Translations under genes and position numbers: made by a program
Part shown: in pieces, positions 8,126-10,839 of the stretch
Layout: each line of letters opens with the position of its first letter
Position numbering within the stretch: the stretch's first letter is position 1
The notes under the pieces: model-generated
Told to the model about the DNA's origin: nothing
The model's input: only the letters and a program-made list of their open reading frames with translations
The model's database searches: none
From: Candidatus Nanopelagicales bacterium
GTDB lineage: Bacteria; Actinomycetota; Actinomycetes; S36-B12; GCA-2699445
Reading direction: 5' to 3'
Length of the DNA stretch: 10,839 nt
Assembly: GCA_029939085.1 (NCBI GenBank)
Contig: JAOZTQ010000010.1
Location: 1 to 10,839, forward strand

Positions 8126-8131
8126 TAGACT
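8126..8131 (+). promoter_or_regulatory. Putative -10 element (TAGACT) for the 59-aa membrane protein and DUF349 genes
   Basis: TAGACT fits TANNNT and lies 22 nt before the ATG at 8154, leaving room for a short leader that contains the AGGAGG ribosome-binding site. No good -35 is visible upstream. The overlapping TTGACT at 8121-8126 is badly placed to serve as its -35. Confidence 0.4.
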
Positions 8132-8143
8132 GTCCAGCATCAC

Positions 8144-8149
8144 AGGAGG
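8144..8149 (+). promoter_or_regulatory. Consensus ribosome-binding site that fixes the start of the 59-aa protein
   Basis: A perfect AGGAGG, four bases before the ATG at 8154. It decides the start against an in-frame ATG at 8034 that would reach back through the divergent promoter into the hydrolase gene. Confidence 0.85.
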
Positions 8150-8153
8150 TGCC

Positions 8154-8333
8154 ATGGCAAGCAGTAACAAGCGTGAGCGTCGACTCGCCCGCGAAAAGCA
8201 CGAGCGGCAACAAGCTCGTCGCACTAAAGAGGAGAAGAAGGCCGATCGAACGAAGATCGTTGCGTGGGTCGTAATCATCTCGTTACTGATACTGACCGGC
8301 GGTGGCATCGTCTTGCAGTGGCTATTCTTCTGA
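8154..8333 (+). CDS. 59-aa basic, single-pass membrane protein; resembles the anchor of a PPIase precursor without its catalytic domain
   Basis: Residues 1-34 are strongly basic and helical (MASSNKRERRLAREKHERQQ, then ARRTKEEKKADRTK). Residues 35-59 form one hydrophobic segment (IVAWVVIISLLILTGGGIVL, then QWLFF) ending directly at the TGA. The positive-inside rule puts the N-terminus in the cytoplasm with essentially nothing outside. The R/K/E/Q-rich 'RRLAREKHERQQARR' pattern followed by a membrane segment is typical of the N-terminus of actinobacterial cyclophilin-type peptidylprolyl isomerases. That gene lies between relA and the glyoxalase-like gene in M. tuberculosis (ppiB, about 300 aa). 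Here no PPIase domain follows: DUF349 starts 38 nt later. It could be a reduced but functional small membrane protein, a remnant, or an unrelated small protein in the same place. The perfect ribosome-binding site argues that it is still translated. Confidence 0.82.
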   Translation: MASSNKRERRLAREKHERQQARRTKEEKKADRTKIVAWVVIISLLILTGGGIVLQWLFF

Positions 8334-8371
8334 TCAGGCCTAGTGAACAGTTAGAGCCGAACGGAGTAGTA

Positions 8372-9607
8372 ATGGGTGAGTCTGTGCCGGGGCGAATGGA
8401 CGATGATGGCACTGTCTACGTTCGTATGCCTGATGGAAGCGAGCGATCAATTGGGCAGTGGGCCGCCGGTGATCCGGAAGCGGGACTTGCCTACTTCACA
8501 CGTCGATACCAGGATCTAGTCGTCGAACTAGATCTGATGCGGACCCGGTTGAAGAAGGGCCAAGCGAAACCTGCCGACGCCGTCGCCTTAGCGGAGCGGA
8601 TAAAGCAGGCCGCAACTGAGCCGTCATTTCTAGGTGACCTGACTGCGCTGGACGTGAAAGCAGATCAACTCGCTGAGTTAGCTGGGGTTCGCAAAACCGA
8701 AATCGCCGAGGAAAAAGAACAAGCGAAGGCTGACGCCTCAGCAAGGCGTCAAGGCATCGCTGATGAAGCTGAATCCTTAGCTAACTCGCAGCAGTGGAAA
8801 GCCACTGGTCAGAAATTTCGCGAGTTACTCGACGAGTGGAAGGCACTTCCTCGTTTCGACAAAGCCGCGGAACAGGAGCAGTGGGAAAGGTTCCGGACTG
8901 CTCGATCAGCCTTTGACAAAGCCCGCCGCCAGCACTTCGCCAAGTTGGATGAGCAGCGAGCCGAGGCGATTGTCGTCAAGGACGACATCATTCGACGTGC
9001 TCAAGCGCTATCAAGCTCTACCGACTGGGCGTCAACATCGCGCGCCTACCGTGACCTCATGACTGAGTGGAAAGCTGCACCACGAGCAACTCGGGAGCAA
9101 GAGGACCGGCTGTGGCAAGCATTTCGTGCCGCACAAGACACCTTTTTCGATGCCCGGAAAGCTGTTTTCTCAGAGCGGGACGAAGAAGAGAAGAAGAATC
9201 TTGAAGCCAAAGAGGCGATCCTCGCCAAAGTTGATGCACTCTTCCCCGTAACCGATCCGCAAGCAGCCCGCCAAAAACTTAGTGAGTTTATGGATCAATG
9301 GGATCAGATCGGCTACGTGCCCCGAGACGCTAAGGCAAAGATTGAGAAACGGCTGCGTTCAGCTGAGCGTAAGATTCGCGATTCCGAGCAAGAACGGTGG
9401 AAACGAACTGATCCAGCAGCTCGGGCATTAGCAGAGACCACCGCAAATACCTTCCGGAACTCAGTCGCCCAGCGCGAACAGGAGTTGGCAACTGCAGAGG
9501 AATCCGGAGACGCGGGGGCAATCGCAAAGGCCACATCTGCGCTGGAGTCCGCACAAGCCCTACTAGCGGCTGCTGAAGGGGCGCTTTCGGAATATTCCGA
9601 GGAGTAG
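8372..9607 (+). CDS. DUF349 repeat, helical coiled-coil protein
   Basis: A 411-aa, highly charged, almost entirely helical cytoplasmic protein of unknown function. After a short N-terminal part with GTVYVRMPDGSERSIGQW (13-30), it has three DUF349-type repeats at roughly 133-190, 208-268 and 283-345. Each contains a W, an L-x-x-x-W segment and an F-x-x-A/E pattern: LLDEWKALP then WERFRTARSAFDKAR; LMTEWKAAP then LWQAFRAAQDTFFDAR; FMDQWDQIGYVP then EKRLRSAERKI. The C-terminus (about 346-411) is an Ala/Glu-rich coiled coil. ATG 8372 is chosen because GGAG lies five bases upstream and homologous-looking sequence begins there; an in-frame ATG at 8264 lies inside the upstream gene. It probably shares a transcript with the 59-aa gene (38-nt gap). 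It is convergent with rel, 2 nt apart. A DUF349 gene next to rel is common in Actinobacteria, from memory. Confidence 0.9.
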   Translation: MGESVPGRMDDDGTVYVRMPDGSERSIGQWAAGDPEAGLAYFTRRYQDLVVELDLMRTRLKKGQAKPADAVALAERIKQAATEPSFLGDLTALDVKADQLAELAGVRKTEIAEEKEQAKADASARRQGIADEAESLANSQQWKATGQKFRELLDEWKALPRFDKAAEQEQWERFRTARSAFDKARRQHFAKLDEQRAEAIVVKDDIIRRAQALSSSTDWASTSRAYRDLMTEWKAAPRATREQEDRLWQAFRAAQDTFFDARKAVFSERDEEEKKNLEAKEAILAKVDALFPVTDPQAARQKLSEFMDQWDQIGYVPRDAKAKIEKRLRSAERKIRDSEQERWKRTDPAARALAETTANTFRNSVAQREQELATAEESGDAGAIAKATSALESAQALLAAAEGALSEYSEE

Positions 9608-9609
9608 TA

Positions 9610-10839
9610 CTAAACGCGATAGGCGTCGTAAACGCCCTCGATTCGGCGCACCGCCCGCAACAGCGCACCCAAATGATGTGGTTCGGCCATTTCAAAACTG
9701 AACTTAGACAACGCGAGTCGATCCTTTGTCGTGGTGACCGAGGCGCTGAGGATATTGACGTGCTGTTCGCTGAGTCCACGCGTCACATCCGAGAGCAAAC
9801 CCGCGCGGTCCAACGCTTCCACTTGGATATTGACAAGGAACACCGAGGACTCCGTCGGCGCCCACTCGACATCGACGATTCGGTTGTCTTGTAGTTCGAG
9901 GTTACTGGCGTTGGCGCAGTCGGTTCGGTGGACCGAGACCCCAGAACCGCGAGTCACAAAGCCCATGATGGCGTCGCCTGGCACCGGGGTGCAGCAGCGA
10001 GCCAACTTCACCCAAACATCGGGATCACCCGCGACAATGACTCCAGGATCTCCAGCCAGTCGACTCTTCGGCTTGGTGACTACTTCACCAGCCGATTCCA
10101 CCTCATCCAGACCACCGACTTGCTCCACTAGGCGTTTCACGACGGAATCGGCCGACATTCGACTCTCACCGATTTCGGCATATAAAGCCGATACGTCATT
10201 CAGCCTGAGATCGTGGGCGATCTCAGTAAGCAGCTCCGGTGTGAGTACTTCACGAATGGGGAGGTTCCGCTTCCTAATGGCGCGATTCAGAGCCTCTTTA
10301 CCTCGTTCGATCGCTTCTTCACGGCGCTCCTTGGAGAACCATGACTTGATTTTCGTCTTCGCACGCGGACTCTTGACGAATTGGAGCCAGTCGCGACTTG
10401 GGCCTGAATTTTCGTCTTTACTTGTGAAGATCTCTACGACGTCGCCGTTGTTCAGGGTCGACTCGAGGGCCACAAGTCGACCATTAACTCGAGCACCAAC
10501 ACAGCGATGGCCAACTTCGGTATGCACCGAATAAGCGAAGTCGATGGGCGTAGCGCCAGTCGGTAAGGCGATGACATCACCATCCGGGGTGAACACAAAG
10601 ACTTCGTTGCTGCGAAGCTCGTATCGCAGCGAGTCCAGGAACTCATCCGGGTCCTCGGTGTCCCGTTGCCATTCAAGTAGCTGACTGACCCAAGCAAGAT
10701 CGTCAGGTCCACTCTTGTTGGGCACACCACCGGACTTGTAACGCCAGTGAGCAGCCACGCCAAACTCTGCCGCTCGGTGCATCTGATGGGTACGCACCTG
10801 CAGTTCCACCGGCTTACCCTCGGGTCCGATCACCGTAGT
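9610..10839 (-). CDS. relA: Rel/SpoT-family (p)ppGpp synthetase/hydrolase, C-terminal half only
   Basis: The last 409 codons of the stringent-response enzyme that makes and, in long Actinobacterial Rel proteins, also degrades (p)ppGpp in response to uncharged tRNA on the ribosome. The gene runs off the right edge, and the hydrolase domain and most of the synthetase domain lie outside. Visible parts, counted from the edge: the end of the synthetase domain (VELQVRTHQMHRAAEFGVAAHW, with conserved ELQVRTHQMH and AAEFGVAAHW); TGS domain at about 78-139 (EVFVFTPDGDVIALPTGATP, then HTEVGHRCVGARVNG); helical domain; zinc-finger-like domain near 272-310 with the paired Cys (RCCTPVPGD) and HRTDC; and a C-terminal ACT domain at about 332-409. 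All of these look intact. The TAG stop is 2 nt from the DUF349 stop on the other strand. 'rel' would be the better symbol if the missing HD domain is active. Confidence 0.96.
   Translation of the reverse strand, partial: TTVIGPEGKPVELQVRTHQMHRAAEFGVAAHWRYKSGGVPNKSGPDDLAWVSQLLEWQRDTEDPDEFLDSLRYELRSNEVFVFTPDGDVIALPTGATPIDFAYSVHTEVGHRCVGARVNGRLVALESTLNNGDVVEIFTSKDENSGPSRDWLQFVKSPRAKTKIKSWFSKERREEAIERGKEALNRAIRKRNLPIREVLTPELLTEIAHDLRLNDVSALYAEIGESRMSADSVVKRLVEQVGGLDEVESAGEVVTKPKSRLAGDPGVIVAGDPDVWVKLARCCTPVPGDAIMGFVTRGSGVSVHRTDCANASNLELQDNRIVDVEWAPTESSVFLVNIQVEALDRAGLLSDVTRGLSEQHVNILSASVTTTKDRLALSKFSFEMAEPHHLGALLRAVRRIEGVYDAYRV

Larger units (their letters stand above)
8065..8153. promoter_or_regulatory. 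Divergent promoter region between the synthetase operon and the plus-strand pair
   Basis: This 89-nt gap separates two divergent starts, so both transcription units must begin in or near it. For the minus strand, TACTCT (8076-8071) fits the actinobacterial TANNNT -10 pattern and would start transcription at the GTG of the hydrolase. For the plus strand, TAGACT (8126-8131) fits the same pattern, with a predicted start near 8138. No convincing -35 is seen for either, although TTGACT (8121-8126) overlaps the plus-strand -10. No operator, riboswitch or T-box features are visible. The region is too short for a long leader. Confidence 0.5.

Noticed and set aside
8034..8153. In-frame extension of the 59-aa protein to an ATG at 8034
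   Set aside because: It would run through the divergent promoter and the start of the hydrolase gene; AGGAGG marks the ATG at 8154.
8264..8371. In-frame extension of the DUF349 protein to an ATG at 8264
   Set aside because: It overlaps the well-supported 59-aa gene in another frame; the ATG at 8372 has a GGAG site and begins the plausible protein.
9622..9636. Inverted repeat GGCGT/ACGCC at the end of rel as a terminator
   Set aside because: The stem is only 5 bp, no T-tract follows on either strand, and it lies within conserved rel codons.
9731..10534. Long open frame (267 codons) on the plus strand antisense to rel
   Set aside because: Ser/Arg-rich shadow translation opposite a clearly conserved Rel C-terminal half; no ribosome-binding site or recognisable domain.
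1..10839. CRISPR array, tRNA, rRNA, insertion sequence or prophage signals
   Set aside because: No regularly spaced repeats, cloverleaf-like segments, transposase-like proteins or terminal inverted repeats were found; nearly all bases belong to housekeeping genes.

Overview
The window is a compact, almost fully coding piece of an actinobacterial (Actinomycetes) chromosome. By eye the GC content is moderate, in the mid-50s percent. The gene order rel / DUF349 / PPIase-position gene / metallo-beta-lactamase-fold hydrolase / hisS / aspS / rarA / small membrane-associated protein / alaS is the arrangement I know from this class. In Mycobacterium tuberculosis, for example, relA, ppiB, a glyoxalase II-like gene and hisS are adjacent in the same orientations. 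The moderate GC and the tight packing (overlapping starts and stops, gaps of 2-89 nt) would fit a streamlined lineage, but that is inference. I see no mobile element, phage gene, CRISPR array, tRNA, rRNA or long non-coding stretch.

Layout. Left arm, minus strand, read from about 8064 down to 1: hydrolase (8064-7357), hisS (7360-6074), aspS (6087-4285), rarA (4281-2974), a DUF6167-like small protein (2902-2588) and alaS (2588 to beyond the left edge). Junctions are a 4-nt overlap, a 14-nt overlap, a 3-nt gap, a 71-nt gap and a 1-nt overlap, so this looks like one six-gene operon carrying three class II aminoacyl-tRNA synthetases. Right of an 89-nt divergent promoter region, the plus strand carries a 59-aa membrane protein (8154-8333) and a DUF349 protein (8372-9607). 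The minus-strand Rel gene enters from the right edge and ends at 9610, only 2 nt from the DUF349 stop.

Functionally this is a translation and stringent-response neighbourhood. AlaRS, HisRS and AspRS charge tRNAs, Rel senses uncharged tRNA on the ribosome, and RarA acts at stalled replication forks. I see no new defence or mobile system. The points most worth a second look are these: the 59-aa gene, which looks like a PPIase precursor reduced to its basic N-terminus and membrane anchor; a possible leaderless GTG start for the synthetase operon; a His31 signature of non-discriminating AspRS; a paired CxxC motif in HisRS; and a 12-codon mini-ORF bridging rarA and the next gene.
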